Source: Casuarina equisetifolia
Lineage: Eukaryota; Streptophyta; Magnoliopsida; Fagales; Casuarinaceae
Assembly: GCA_028551475.1 (NCBI GenBank)
Contig: CM052357.1
Span: 3,534,001 to 3,598,000, forward strand
Length of the DNA stretch: 64,000 nucleotides
Direction: 5' to 3'
Shown here: one piece after another, positions 1 to 11,270 of the stretch
Layout: the number at the start of each line of letters is the position of its first letter
Position numbering within the stretch: position 1 is the stretch's first letter
Made by a program: the position numbers and the translations under genes
The notes under the pieces: generated by a model
The model's input: only the letters and a program-made list of their open reading frames with translations
Database searches by the model: none
Told to the model about the DNA's origin: nothing

Positions 1-1303
1 CTTACCATTGGGTAATTGTGCCCTATAGACACTACCATAACCACCTGCTCCAATGCAATACTTTATGTCAAAATCCCTAGTGGCTTGAATAATATCTTCA
101 TATGCAATATGTCCATCATAGTTCCATATGGAGAACAAATTCCCATTTTTTGTATCTTTTGACTCCAATTGGGCTTCCTTGGTCATGCATTGGGATCAAA
201 GAAAGGAACTAAGAACTAGAAAGGGGATGAAAATAGAGATGGAAAAATAGACTTTTATTTTTGTCACAACTGATTTCTTACTAGTATGGGGAAACAAATG
301 GTGATTCGGAAAATTCATGAAGTTATTGTATAATCCCTTATTCCCGACTAATGTACTAAATGGATGGTATGGATGGTATAGACTATAATCATTTGGAATT
401 GGACCAATCAAGGAATTGTATGACAAGAAGATTTTTACACCAATAAAAGCATGAGGAATTTTTCCCGTAAGATTATTGTAACTAAGATCCAAGACTGATA
501 TAAGACTTGTAGAACCAAGATGAACGGGTATTTCTCCACTAATGAGATTATGGCTAAAGTTAATACTTGTTATCAAACAAAGGTTGACAATTTGACTAGG
601 GATTGGACCAATGAGATTGTTATCACTGAGATCCAAGCTAATCAAACTCTTCAAGTTCCCAATTTGTGGGGGAATATCACCACTAATATGATTTGCATGA
701 AGACTCAAATAATGCAATTTTTTCAAACTGCATATGGTTAAAGGTATTTGACCACTAAAGTTGTTGTTGTCTAAATGCAATTTGAGCAAATTTCTCATAT
801 TTCCTATTTTTATAGGAATGAAGCCACAGATTTGATTCCATGAAATGTCAAAGAATTCTAATTCAGTGAGATTTGTCAATAAAAGTGGAAACTCACCCAC
901 AAGAGAATTCATGGACGGATCGAGATAAGTAAGTCTCGATCGTGCATCCAGCTCAAGTTGTATACTCCGCTGAAGATTATTTCCTGACAGATCAAGACGT
1001 ACTAAATTGGGTAAGGAAGAAAGGTTGAGTCTTAACTCTCCACTGTTGAGGGACCAATTTAGGTTGATCTCCATGATGCTTCCACCGGCATTACAGGTGA
1101 TACTAGGCCAGTGGCAACGACTTGAGATATCGTTGTTGTAGGTCGTCCACCATCCAGTCTCCAGCAAAGCGCTTCCTTCTAACTCTAGTGCCGATGATCC
1201 AGATGCCACCACAAACTGAACTTCGTTATCCAAATAAGTCCCAGCAAACAAGATACAATAGCCCATGCTATGACCACAAATGAGTTGGGACAGAGGTTGC
1301 CAT
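1..1303 (-). pseudogene. LRR receptor-like kinase, 5' part, disrupted (MIK2-like subfamily XII/XI style)
   Basis: Read on the minus strand, positions 1266-196 encode an extracellular domain: a cap region with a WW...C.W..I.C motif, about ten plant-type LRRs (LxxLxLxxNxxxGxIP) and the start of a hydrophobic transmembrane segment ending in SSFL. An in-frame TGA at 198-196 stops it inside the membrane span. The same frame then continues to the window edge with a juxtamembrane region and the kinase start (FDIKYCIGAGGYGSVYRA, the glycine-rich ATP loop). The hydrophobic signal-peptide sequence (VVIAWAIVSCLLG) lies in another frame, so a frameshift is also needed near 1238-1245, and possibly another near 1290. 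Known relatives are single-pass plasma-membrane receptor kinases that sense wall or peptide signals. With two or more lesions it is probably a pseudogene; a kinase-less LRR product, an intron missed by eye, or sequencing error are alternatives. The rest of the kinase lies outside the window. Confidence 0.82.
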
Positions 1304-4203
1304 GATTAAGGACATGATTGGTGAGGACAAGAACAGAAGATAGATTGATTGTCGAGTTCACAACTAGGAAGCCTTTAGTAAGGAAGGCAGGGATGGCCGA
1401 CAAATGTGAATCCGACTCGTGGATTAGGAATTATGGTTGAGATCAACTTTTTTATTTCATAATAGATGTTGACGTAGAATGAATTACCAACCTAATTCTC
1501 ACCAAACTCTTTATCTTTTAGAATCCAATGGAACTGCAAATATACTCCCACCTACTTTGCGTTGTCCTTAATAGAAAACTTGGTCACAATTCACTGTTCT
1601 ACGTCCAGCTAGAGAACTTTTTTTTTTTTTTTCTTGAAATCTTCCCATTTGGATTAACCATCCTGCAATGGTCCACCTGTTCAACACAGTTGTCGGCAAG
1701 ACCGCTTCTGCAGTTGTCGGTGTCGGGTGCAATCGAGTTTCTTTCGCGTAGCCTGTAGTTTCCAACTCTACGTGAGTCTCGCAGCAAAAGGGAAAGGCAA
1801 CCAAGAGCTTCTAGAATTACCAAATCCAGAATTCTAAAGACTTGACTTCGTATTAGACGTTATGGTCAATAGCGAATGAGGACAGAGAAACCTCTATTAG
1901 AACAGGAGGTCGGAAACCTTGGCTTCGTAAATTGTGGTTCTAACCTGCTTTTTCATTGTGTGAACGTATCAAAAGGGAAGAGGGTATTCTAACTCTTCAT
2001 CTCTGACTTGCCCCGAAGCAACCCTTTCATTCTGTAAAGCCACTATTGGTAGTTATACGATGGATAAGAACACGCAAAGACATTCAAATTCAAATGGAAA
2101 TTATGTAATTGCTTGTGTCATCTCCTCTCCTCGGTCAGAGAGTGATTGCATTTGCAGGCCTGAGTACTGATTTTGGCTGTCCCTCGGAAATAATGCTAAA
2201 AATTTATGCAATTATATTCATTTGATTTGAATTTTTTAGAATTATATTCACAATTTAATTCTAAAAATTAAATCTTCTTTTTTAATCATTTTGGGAGTAC
2301 GATCCTTTTAAGATCTAATCCTCTATGACTATCTTTTTTAGATTCATGCCAAAAAAAATTTTAAAATAACTTTGAAAACACATCCCTACAAAAATCCAAA
2401 ACATCAAATTAGTAATAAGTTTATTTAAGTTATTTATACAACATGAAAGGGATGCGTGAGTGTGTGAGTATAGTAGAAATAAGGGGAATAACATCCTTTA
2501 AATGAATGGGAAAATGCCTTTAGAAGAGATGTCTTCCGGGTTTTTACAGAAAGCAAAATAGGGAGATATTTATTCCTTTCATTCATTTAGTTTCTTAATT
2601 TTTTTCTTCTTTTATATAAGCTAATCCCGCGGATCAAAACAATCCCATCTTTCATTATAATAGAAAATTTTGTTTAATTACAAAATATTTGAACCAAAAT
2701 CACTGTGATGAAGATGTCTCATCTCAATTCTACAAAAGAAGAAGCAGAAGAAGAAAAAATATAACCTAATCAATGCGTAAATAACTAATTGTTCATAGAC
2801 TTGAGTTTTTATGATTCTTTTATGTTTAAGATAATAAAAAATGCTTAAAATAATAATAATTTTATAATTATTAATATTTTAACAAAATATCATTTTTATA
2901 TATTCAAACGTCTGATACTATTAAGAAGAAAATAAAGTAGAACCTTTCTAATGCCATTGCAAAAAAAGAATTATATCGACATGCGGCTTTTTCAGCTTTT
3001 AGAAGAGACAAGGGCTTGTTTCGGTCCAAGGGTTTGCTTTTCCCAAGTAGTGAGAAATCGGAGAAACTGAACTTGATTTCTATGGATCGAAGAAACCACT
3101 TATTTGGAGATAAGAATGAAAGAAGAGAGAACCTGAACAGCAAATATTCTCTGTTGTATAGCAACTACAGAAACAGTCATTACCATTAATGACACAATAA
3201 ATTTGTCAATATCTTGTTAGAAATTATTTGCTACAATTTCTAGGGAAAGTTAACACAAAACAGAGATATAGGGTGCACACCAATAATTATTTTTCCCAAA
3301 GATAGATACTACAACGTATAGCAGCAATGTATATATCAGCAAAAGATAAGCTTGCTGCCTATGTCACGTTCTTCAGCATACAAAAAATGCACTAAATGCA
3401 GAAAGTTCCTGGGAAATTTCTCCTACATTCAAAAGTCTTGTTGGGTCGGTGAGTTTCCTTCGTAACCGTGGAAGAGCGGTCCCAGACCTTCAACATCACG
3501 TCCTTCTTTCGGAATTCTAGAACAGCCCGGACCCTCATCCATCATGGCGCAGTTCAAGTCAACGTCGGTGCTATGTTGATGATCAAATTTCATTGCAGCA
3601 GCCTTCTCGGAAGTTTCCTTATAGCTGTGAACCGGTATGGGCATCCTTTACGTGCATAGCATCGGCTTTCATGGTCTTTAACACTCAAAAGCTTTCACCC
3701 TGTATTTTCTTGGTTTTCTGGCTCACGCAGCCTTAAAACGTGAACTTGTGATGTCAGAACGGATATGGTGTCTCTCTTTCCCCTCCTTAAAACAACCGCT
3801 TTAAGAAAACAAATAAAATCACTGAAAGGTGCATATTTTCCCTTTGAGTCTTTGAGAAAAAGTTTTGAAAAAATCATGAGTATGTAATTCAATAATTGCT
3901 TCTTCCTTCCTGAATTCTGTCGTTCTCTATCTCCATGTTTTGTTCTTTCTTTTCAAGTTGCATTTAGTTGAAACCAAGCCTTGATATGTTCTAGTTTATG
4001 ATTCTGATTGGATTACTTAGGTCATCGAAACAGGACATGGAAGACTTCTTGTTTCTCCGTATGGCAGAGTCCGGCAAGGGACAGATTTCTGTAATGCATT
4101 AACTCTAGGAGCATCTGGCAACTTTGTGAGTAAATGATATTTTCCTCCAAATTATTATGAATAATTGGAGGGAATGAGAAGCAATCAGCATAAACGCCAT
4201 ACA
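1304..4203. other. Non-coding stretch, no gene recognised
   Basis: About 2.9 kb between the receptor-kinase remnant and a possible LTR fragment. It contains a T homopolymer near 1618-1632 and long AT-rich segments (2190-2900). Only short open frames without recognisable motifs occur on either strand. The part up to about 1.6 kb may include the promoter of the broken receptor gene. Confidence 0.5.
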
Positions 4204-4560
4204 ATCAACACAAAACACAAGATTTAGGTGGTTCGAGTAATAAGCCCAACATCTACTGTCTACAATAGCTCCAATCTCTTTGTATTTCAGAGTTTCTCAT
4301 AGAAATTGCTTACAAACATTTTCTTCCCAAAGTTAACAATGAAGGCACTCGGCTAAATGGCTTCATCTCACTAGAAGAAAAGGACAACCTAAACAATATC
4401 CAAAAAATCGTCGTTTTATAAGGAAACTACAGGGAACTAGAGGTTATCTATTTAGTAATATTTGATCTTTCTTACTGTCGGGAGATAAACCATCAACAAC
4501 AACAGCAAAACACATAAAGTCACAAAAAACACAAGGATTCTACGTGGTGCTCGCTTATCA
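4204..4560. repeat. Possible LTR fragments (copia-like)
   Basis: Two phrases of the kind often seen inside plant LTRs occur here: ACACAAGATTTAGGTGGTTCG near 4213-4233 followed by a CTACTGTC phrase, and ACACAAGGATTCTACGTGGT near 4530-4549. Similar wording is seen in the LTR-like sequence at 61.3 kb. No matching second LTR or coding remnant was found, so this is a weak call. Confidence 0.25.
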
Positions 4561-5410
4561 GTCAAGCCAAAGTCTCCTAAAGTTCATATTTATAGGGTAT
4601 CCCAAGAAATCTCAATTTTCCGAAAGACAATTATACCAATGTAGGAAAAAAGTTACCTCTTTGTCGTTGCATAGCCCCCTGTCTCATCCTTGTACACCAG
4701 CAGTCCAAAACAGATTCTCAGCGCACAGACCATGAGAACCTTGTTTTGCATGTAGAAGTCTCAACTACCAGGCTTGAACAAGTGCAATTTAACAAGAATG
4801 GATCAACAATATCTTTTGTAAAAGAGCAACTCAATGATCTATACAAATGGCATCAATAATCCTACACCAATTTGGATGCTTACTCTCTAAATCTACATTG
4901 CTATGCAGCTTGCATGTCGATCTTAAGTTTATATCTAGAGTCCTTGAGAACACTGAGATTTCTGGTTCAATCAAGAAGCTCTAGCTCCTTCAAGAAAGCA
5001 AAAGCAGCATGGGAGTCCCAGGGATCCAAGACTCTCTCAACTTGGTCCTTCCTCCTAATGCGCCGTGAAATGCAATCTAGTTATTCATTGCCCACCCATA
5101 GGCTAGTTTGATCTTTAGTGTGGCGATCTGGATATTTGAAAAGTTGTCGTCACAGAAGCAGTCATAAACTCTCCTGAAATCAAAGCTTTTTAGAGATCCG
5201 CAAAGCCAGAAAATGGGGTGCCTTCGCAGTCAGTAGAAAAAATTCAGATGCAAAAGTTGACTCTTCTTACTCCCGAGTGTGAATATGAACATGTTCTATA
5301 TGGTGCAGATGGAGATATTAATCAAGCGGGCAGCTCAATGTGGAATGAAATGCCCTTCACTAACCGAACAGACTTACCCTGTACCAACTGGTATTCCATA
5401 CTAATTGCTT
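4561..5410. other. Non-coding stretch 3' of the NBS-LRR gene
   Basis: Because the resistance gene is on the minus strand, this interval lies downstream of its stop codon and probably includes its 3' untranslated region and terminator. Only short open frames without recognisable motifs are present. Confidence 0.4.
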
Positions 5411-8317
5411 TTATTTATCTTCAATGAAGAAGGGTTGCAAAAGATCTTTACAACGAGGCTCAACCCAAAACAAATTATCCCACCACTTTTGGCTTCCCCC
5501 GATGTGTTTGAGGGATAATGGAAAGTTATCAGTTAAAAATGGCAGCTGCTTAAGCTTCTCACAGTCCCATACATCAATGGAGTCCAATGAATCACAAACT
5601 AGTGCCCTTTTAGTGACGGCATTCAATTCAGGTAAAGAAGACAAGTACAGGACCTGTAGCCTTGGAATGTTTATAGGAGGAAACACATTTCCATTTGGTC
5701 CATTGGTTTCTTCCACTTGTATTATTTCCTCTATTGAATCACAATTCCACACTTCTACCTGTTCAAGATTCTGGAGACACTGTAACAACCCAAATGTGAA
5801 TATGTACTTGAGTCTATGACAGTTATGAATATGCAAAGTTTTTAACTTTGAGAATGCACAATCAACCACGGTTCCATTAACAACCTCCTTTAAGTTGGGC
5901 AGCTTTCGAAGGATCAGTTTCTCCAGGCCTGGAAAACAACTTTCATCCGCCATTATGAGGTACTCTAACCCTTGACAACTAGAGATGTAACACCCTTTTA
6001 GATTATCCAGTTTCGATATGCTTGACAGTTTGGACAAAATATCGATGTCATGGCAACCCTGTAATGCCAACTCTTGAGTGCTGTCTGGGAGCTTGATAGA
6101 ACACCGGTTTGTAATGACGTTACAACCCTGAACTTCTACGCTACAAGCTCCCCTGGAAATAGGTAGAACGCTTGACAAAAGTCCTATTCCGATGTGGTAG
6201 CTTTTTAGCAAACGCCAGTGTTCAGAACTCACATAGTTGTTGAAGCTGTATTGATCTTTAAAGGAAAGACCAAGATTACTTATTTTTGAGGAGTTAGTGA
6301 GTTCTGCAAAATCTGCTCCTTCCCTTTCTCCTTGAGAACTCAGCAACCATCGCCATTTACTTTTAAACATTGACAAATCTTCTAGATGGGACATTTTTGG
6401 GATCACACCTGCAGGAAACATGTCTAATTCTTCTGTATAAGAAAGATCAAGACGCCTGAGATTTACCAAGCCTTCTATTCCACATGGCAACTGTTCAATT
6501 AGGGTACATGAGAGGTCCAATACCCTCAGCTGTTTCAGCCTTGCTAGTGAAGGCAAATTTTTAATCTCACAAAGACGTAAGAAGAGTGCCCTGAGATTCC
6601 ATAAGCTGGAAAGGGTATCCGGGAGTGATTCAATTCCGGAACATGAGAGGTTAAGTACTCTAAGGTTATGCATGTTGCCAAAGAATGAGGAAGGGATGCT
6701 CTTCAACAAGGGGTTTTGTTGCAGAAGCAAAGTTGATACATTCATGCTAGTGGGATAATCAGGAAGAACCTCAATTAGATTTTCCATCAAGGAGACCCTC
6801 TCTACATCTTCCATCCCTGTTTTTGGCCATGTTTTCAATCCAACACCAGCTTTTACCATAAACCGAGTACTCTGCCCTGTGGTTCTAATTGCCAAATCCC
6901 TCAGCAGATCATGCATTCTTACATATCGTGTCCCAACACCCTCCAGCAAGCAAGCGTCTTTAAGATCCTTAAGCAGTGCATGGCCTTTGTTGATCTCCTG
7001 CTCCCTGTCCCAGACTTCATCTATCAAACCTTCTGCCATCCAGTGCTCGATCAGCTCCTCAACATCAATTTTGTACTTCTCAGGATACAGAGCACAGTAC
7101 AAAAAGCAAGCCCGAAGTTTGTCATTTTTTAAGTGGTTATAGCTGAACCTCAGGCGTGCAAAAACGTCTCCTTCCATGCCTTCAATCTCTCCTCTTGAGC
7201 TTTTTAGCTCTTGCAATGCATTCTTCCAAACTCTCTCATCATTATTTTTCCTCATGGCTCGTCCCACAGTGATGATTGCGAGTGGCAAGCGACCACATTC
7301 TTCAACTATCAGTTTAGCAGTGGATTCCATTGCAGGAGAAAGAAATTCACCCATACCTGCTTTGTCAATGAACAAATTCCAGGCTTCCTGCTTAGGAAGG
7401 ACATCCACTTTTATTTCCCTCTGTGTCTCCATCCCCCTACAGATTTCCAAGAGTTGAGTAATGAAAACTAACTTACAACCGTTTTCTTTATTTGGTTCTG
7501 GAAGCCCCACATCTTGTAAGGTGAATTTATTCCATAAATCATCTATGATCAGAGTGAATTTTTTAACTCCCTGCAAATGCTCAAATAATATGGTTGATCC
7601 TCTAATCACATCTTCTTCATAGTCCAGATCCAAGTGTACTGCTTTTGCTATGTCAATCTGTAATCTTCCCAAGTCAAAGGCTTTTGATGCAGTCACCCAA
7701 ATAACGTTGTCAAACATCTGGGCTTCATTGAGTAGATTACTGATATGCATCATGATAGTTGTCTTCCCAACGCCACCCATTCCATAGACACCTATCCTAT
7801 TGATGTTGACATCAATCAGACATTTCCAAATCTCATACAGAAGGTTTCTTGGTATAGTTTTACCTATTGTTCCTGCCGTTGGCATAAACTTTCCTGCATT
7901 TGGCAATAGATCAACAAATAAGCCATTTGGAAACACTCCGGCCCCTTGAAGCTCAGCCACATCTTTAATCTTTTCTTCAAGATGTTTTCCCACCTTGTAA
8001 CGTGAGGAGCAATTAGGAAACCACCCATTCATGCATCTTCCTCTAGTGCTGACATCATTTTCTAAGCTACTCACCTCGTTTCTTACCTTCTCTACGTGTT
8101 TGAGCCACATCTGTACCTCACTTCTTGGCTCCTTGCAAGAGTTTGCTATTCCATTGTCCATCTCCATCTTAATGTCATTTGCTCGAGCATTTAGTTCTTC
8201 CATTTTGACTTGAAGTGCTTCCAGGCTTTTCTGAACATTTCTTAGGTAAGAGATCTGCCTAGAAAGGGGGGCCCATGATAAATTAAGTGTGGAGATGATA
8301 GCACCAGCAATATCCAT
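5411..8317 (-). CDS. CC-NBS-LRR disease resistance protein (RPS2/RPS5 class, At4g27190-like)
   Basis: An uninterrupted 968-residue frame, ATG at 8317 and TAA at 5413-5411. Residues 1-130 are a predicted coiled-coil region. The NB-ARC part shows a P-loop GMGGVGKTT (about 179-187), kinase-2 LIIDDLW (256-262), an RNBS-B region reading KLVFITQ (282-288), GRLPLA (342-347), [15 protein letters not shown] (404-413) and an MHD triad (468-470). LRRs fill about 500-960. Family knowledge: an intracellular, nucleotide-switched immune receptor that senses pathogen effectors and triggers defence. Single-exon structure and a length near 970 are normal for this class. Odd points are the RNBS-B arginine replaced by glutamine and GLPL reading RLPL. 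The start is supported by the usual N-terminus and by the lack of in-frame coding similarity upstream. The specific effector recognised cannot be inferred. Confidence 0.95.
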   Translation of the reverse strand: MDIAGAIISTLNLSWAPLSRQISYLRNVQKSLEALQVKMEELNARANDIKMEMDNGIANSCKEPRSEVQMWLKHVEKVRNEVSSLENDVSTRGRCMNGWFPNCSSRYKVGKHLEEKIKDVAELQGAGVFPNGLFVDLLPNAGKFMPTAGTIGKTIPRNLLYEIWKCLIDVNINRIGVYGMGGVGKTTIMMHISNLLNEAQMFDNVIWVTASKAFDLGRLQIDIAKAVHLDLDYEEDVIRGSTILFEHLQGVKKFTLIIDDLWNKFTLQDVGLPEPNKENGCKLVFITQLLEICRGMETQREIKVDVLPKQEAWNLFIDKAGMGEFLSPAMESTAKLIVEECGRLPLAIITVGRAMRKNNDERVWKNALQELKSSRGEIEGMEGDVFARLRFSYNHLKNDKLRACFLYCALYPEKYKIDVEELIEHWMAEGLIDEVWDREQEINKGHALLKDLKDACLLEGVGTRYVRMHDLLRDLAIRTTGQSTRFMVKAGVGLKTWPKTGMEDVERVSLMENLIEVLPDYPTSMNVSTLLLQQNPLLKSIPSSFFGNMHNLRVLNLSCSGIESLPDTLSSLWNLRALFLRLCEIKNLPSLARLKQLRVLDLSCTLIEQLPCGIEGLVNLRRLDLSYTEELDMFPAGVIPKMSHLEDLSMFKSKWRWLLSSQGEREGADFAELTNSSKISNLGLSFKDQYSFNNYVSSEHWRLLKSYHIGIGLLSSVLPISRGACSVEVQGCNVITNRCSIKLPDSTQELALQGCHDIDILSKLSSISKLDNLKGCYISSCQGLEYLIMADESCFPGLEKLILRKLPNLKEVVNGTVVDCAFSKLKTLHIHNCHRLKYIFTFGLLQCLQNLEQVEVWNCDSIEEIIQVEETNGPNGNVFPPINIPRLQVLYLSSLPELNAVTKRALVCDSLDSIDVWDCEKLKQLPFLTDNFPLSLKHIGGSQKWWDNLFWVEPRCKDLLQPFFIEDK

Positions 8318-8524
8318 GATAACGGCTTGAAGTAAAATGTGGGGAAAAGCGTGGGCTGAGGAGGAAGAAAAAGAAAAATATCAGTATCACAAACTTGAGA
8401 TCAAGTAGAAAACGAGAAAACAAAAGAAAATAAGCTGGATATGACAGAAACAGATTCATAATTTTGATGCTTTTGATGTGTGCTGCTAGAAACCTAGTTT
8501 TCTTCCCGAAGGGTCCAATTTGAT

Positions 8525-8532
8525 CATATATA
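8525..8532 (-). promoter_or_regulatory. TATA-like box upstream of the NBS-LRR gene
   Basis: A CATATATA run lies about 210 bases upstream of the start codon on the coding strand. AT-rich DNA makes chance matches common, so this is only a candidate core promoter. Confidence 0.25.
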
Positions 8533-8539
8533 GAGTATT

Positions 8540-9113
8540 CACAGTTAGTTGCAAATAATGTAAGACAATTCAATACTCCCCTTGGAGCTACCGTGAGATA
8601 AAGTTGCAAGATTCATGAGTGATATCACTAGGAAGACCTTATACCTAAACCTTGGACAAGAATAGAATCTTATTCACGTATACAATTGACTCTAATACCA
8701 TATTACAAAGCACATTTCCTCTATGAAACTAACTTATAATAAAAGAGAATTTGCTTATATACAAAGAATTCAACGAGAAGCAATGTAGAACGTTCAAATA
8801 TATAGAATCTAATCCCATTTCACCAGCTATCCTTGCAGACTTCAATGGTTTCTCATAATTTGTGCAGAAGGTTAAAAGAAATGATACTCTTAAGTAAAGA
8901 GACAGTAAAGAAGTTGCCAATAGATCATCTATCCTTTTACACTTCAGACTTCACGGTACTCAAGATTCAAGAGTGGCGTTCATCAACGCAGAGGCCCCAC
9001 TAACGAGAGAGATCAAAATTCCATCCTTTAGCAGATAAGTAAACAGTCTGCCTGCAATTCCTTTCGTCCAAGAATAAGCTTAAACTTCTACTTTCCAGCC
9101 CAAGAGATATCAT
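8540..9113. other. Non-coding, probable promoter region of the NBS-LRR gene
   Basis: No coding motif was seen on either strand. The position, immediately 5' of a minus-strand gene, makes it the likely regulatory region. No specific W-box cluster was established by eye. Confidence 0.35.
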
Positions 9114-9505
9114 TCATCCCAAAAATGGGAAGACCCAGAAAGTATCAGGGCAATTGATTAGACATGAGATTAAGCTGATCTCAAAAAGAAGACATTGATC
9201 GATATAAAAGGACGAAAGGGTTCTTACGAAAGCTCCTGTAGTTCGCATGAAGCGCCAATCAACTCCCAGGCTCTCAGCGGAGGGCGGCAGTTGACTTTTC
9301 TTAGAGATGGGCAGAGAGGAGAGAATTGTCACCAGCTGGAATGGTAATACAAAAGGGTCGGATCTAAAATCTCGCAATTCAGCATATTTGTGCGTTAAAC
9401 AAAGGAAGAGTTCCGTTTGTGATGTCTCCCACATGCAAATAAAGAAATAAGCCGCCATAAACCAGAAAGTTCGAAGTATTAAAACTTGAAGTAAACAGTA
9501 AAATG

Positions 9506-9790
9506 TCAACCATCTACTCCCTGTTTCCGCTGCCCAATACGAACATATATCCTGTCGAAAGAGGAAACTGTCAGCCCGGCACCATGTTGACGCCTCAGGC
9601 CCGCCAGCTCGACCAGGACATCCACCAACCAATTCGTGTCATGGGGACGCGCCCAAGTAATTAACTTGGTCTTAAGTTCTTGAGAAAGCTCAGGAAGTTG
9701 TCCTTTACAAAAAAGCATCATAAATTTAATGGAGAAATTGTGGTATAATTTGGCTGCTTCTTGCGGCATGATGTAGGAGAGAGATAACAT
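9506..9790 (-). CDS. Unrecognised open frame, possible exon or gene fragment
   Basis: A 94-residue minus-strand frame whose middle (LPELSQELKTKLITWARP then HDTNWLVDVLVELAGLRRQHG) is amphipathic, helical-looking and more GC-rich than its surroundings, which suggests real coding origin. On the coding strand a possible acceptor (TTTTGTAAAG) precedes the conserved-looking part and a CGACAG phrase follows it, so it could be one internal exon. I do not recognise the family and no flanking exons were found. It may be a captured or decayed fragment, or a chance frame. Confidence 0.25.
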   Translation of the reverse strand: MLSLSYIMPQEAAKLYHNFSIKFMMLFCKGQLPELSQELKTKLITWARPHDTNWLVDVLVELAGLRRQHGAGLTVSSFDRIYVRIGQRKQGVDG

Positions 9791-10960
9791 TCATAGCTGT
9801 TAATCATTATGGATGATTTTAGAAGTAAATTATTGTGATTGACTATGACTTTATTTTAAGAGATATTATTCTGAAATTGCTGTCTATTAGTGAATCTCAC
9901 AAAAATTCTGTGTTTGGCCATCAAGATTGTGTCACATCCCTGTCTGAAGCTGCAAAGAGTAACTCCATTCTGCGAAGAAAGACACTTATTTGCACAAGGA
10001 ATAGACGTAAATTCAGAACTCATAGGAGACTAAATACTCAAATTTCATGCATCTTTTCTGGGGCTTCATTTCCAGCTTTCTCTTCCGATCCTTACTCATC
10101 CCATCCAACTTCATTCCACTCGAATTCTCGACTCAGTTTTTTTAATCGAACTTCATTTTCTTTCTTCTGTGTCATCACAAGTTTGCCCTAAGAAGATGCC
10201 AAAGTTGCTAGAAAGTGTTTGAAGCAGCCTTTGCTTGACCGGTTTGGCATGCTTCAGCAATGAAACGTCTAGGCCCAAACTTCAGCCCATCTTCAGCACT
10301 GCCTTCTGGGGTTTCTGGGATCACTTGAAGTTCTGATCCAGACCCAGAAAAGTAAAGAATATAATCATGAAAAACTATGTTCCCAGAAGATGTAAAACAT
10401 TAGATAATGTAAGATTTTATTATACTGCAGAAACTTCCATATGATATTTGTGTCATGTAGTCCATCAACACCTTGAAATTTTGCATTCCATCCTGCTTGC
10501 AAAAGATGAAGCGCTGGATAATATTAGGCACAGTTAATGGTGCAACTAATGGCACTGAAAGGCGCAACCAAAGAACAAACAAAAAGATAACCTGATTCAA
10601 TGAAGCCTTCTCTTACAGCCCAGGAAGACCGATTCATCTTTACGCTACTCATGAACTTGGAATTGATCAAATCAAGTAAAAACAAATACAGTTCAATTGA
10701 AGATATTAAGATATATCAATATCGTAGAAGATGTTATCATATTGATAGCGTTCATGGAGTTTGGGGAGGGCCAATAGTGTTTTAAGAGTCTCAATCCAAA
10801 AATTCAGAAGCAACCAAAATCACCATAAATCGAGCTAAGAGGTTCGTACAAACCTGAAGAAATTGAGTCGTACTCAAATCATTGAATTGGAACGGAGATT
10901 AATGTTTAATCTGCAGTAAACATCTCTTACATTAATGGTAATTAGAATTAAGAAGCTCAT
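9791..10960. other. Non-coding stretch, no gene recognised
   Basis: Contains a 118-codon plus-strand frame at 9835-10191 that is serine- and phenylalanine-rich without domain motifs, and otherwise only short frames. Nothing convincing. Confidence 0.35.
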
Positions 10961-10964
10961 AATT

Positions 10965-11270
10965 CAATTCAAAAATAAATTTAAACGATGATGAACTCAT
11001 TATCATATAAATAGGATTCTTAATATATTTTTTAATTACATGAAACTGTTCACATCTTAACACACTCCCTTAACAAAATGGTCAAATTATTGGATTATTA
11101 TAGTTGTATTACATGTTAATGTATGAACCCAAATCAATGAAAGCTTATAGGAGTATTAAGAAAGTCTTAACTTTAATACTATGTTAAAATGTTTATTATT
11201 TAACTTAAAATAATTAATTTGAGAGATAGTAAAACTTATTATTAAATAATTTTTTTAATATCTTCCTTAA
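10965..11270. repeat. AT-rich dispersed repeat, copy a
   Basis: The stretch (CATTATCATATAAATAGGAT, later TGGTCAAATTATTGGATTAT and ATGAACCCAAATCAATGAAA) matches in order the stretches at about 54.09-54.34 kb and 58.82-59.15 kb. It holds no coding frame. It may be a non-autonomous element or LTR remnant; ends and target-site duplications could not be defined. Confidence 0.45.

Noticed and set aside
8970..9000. ATCAACGCAGAG resembling a cDNA-synthesis adapter
   Set aside because: Only twelve bases match and the flanks differ from the adapter; a chance match in genomic DNA.
9835..10191. 118-codon plus-strand frame
   Set aside because: No domain, low-complexity Ser/Phe-rich composition and no splice or promoter context.
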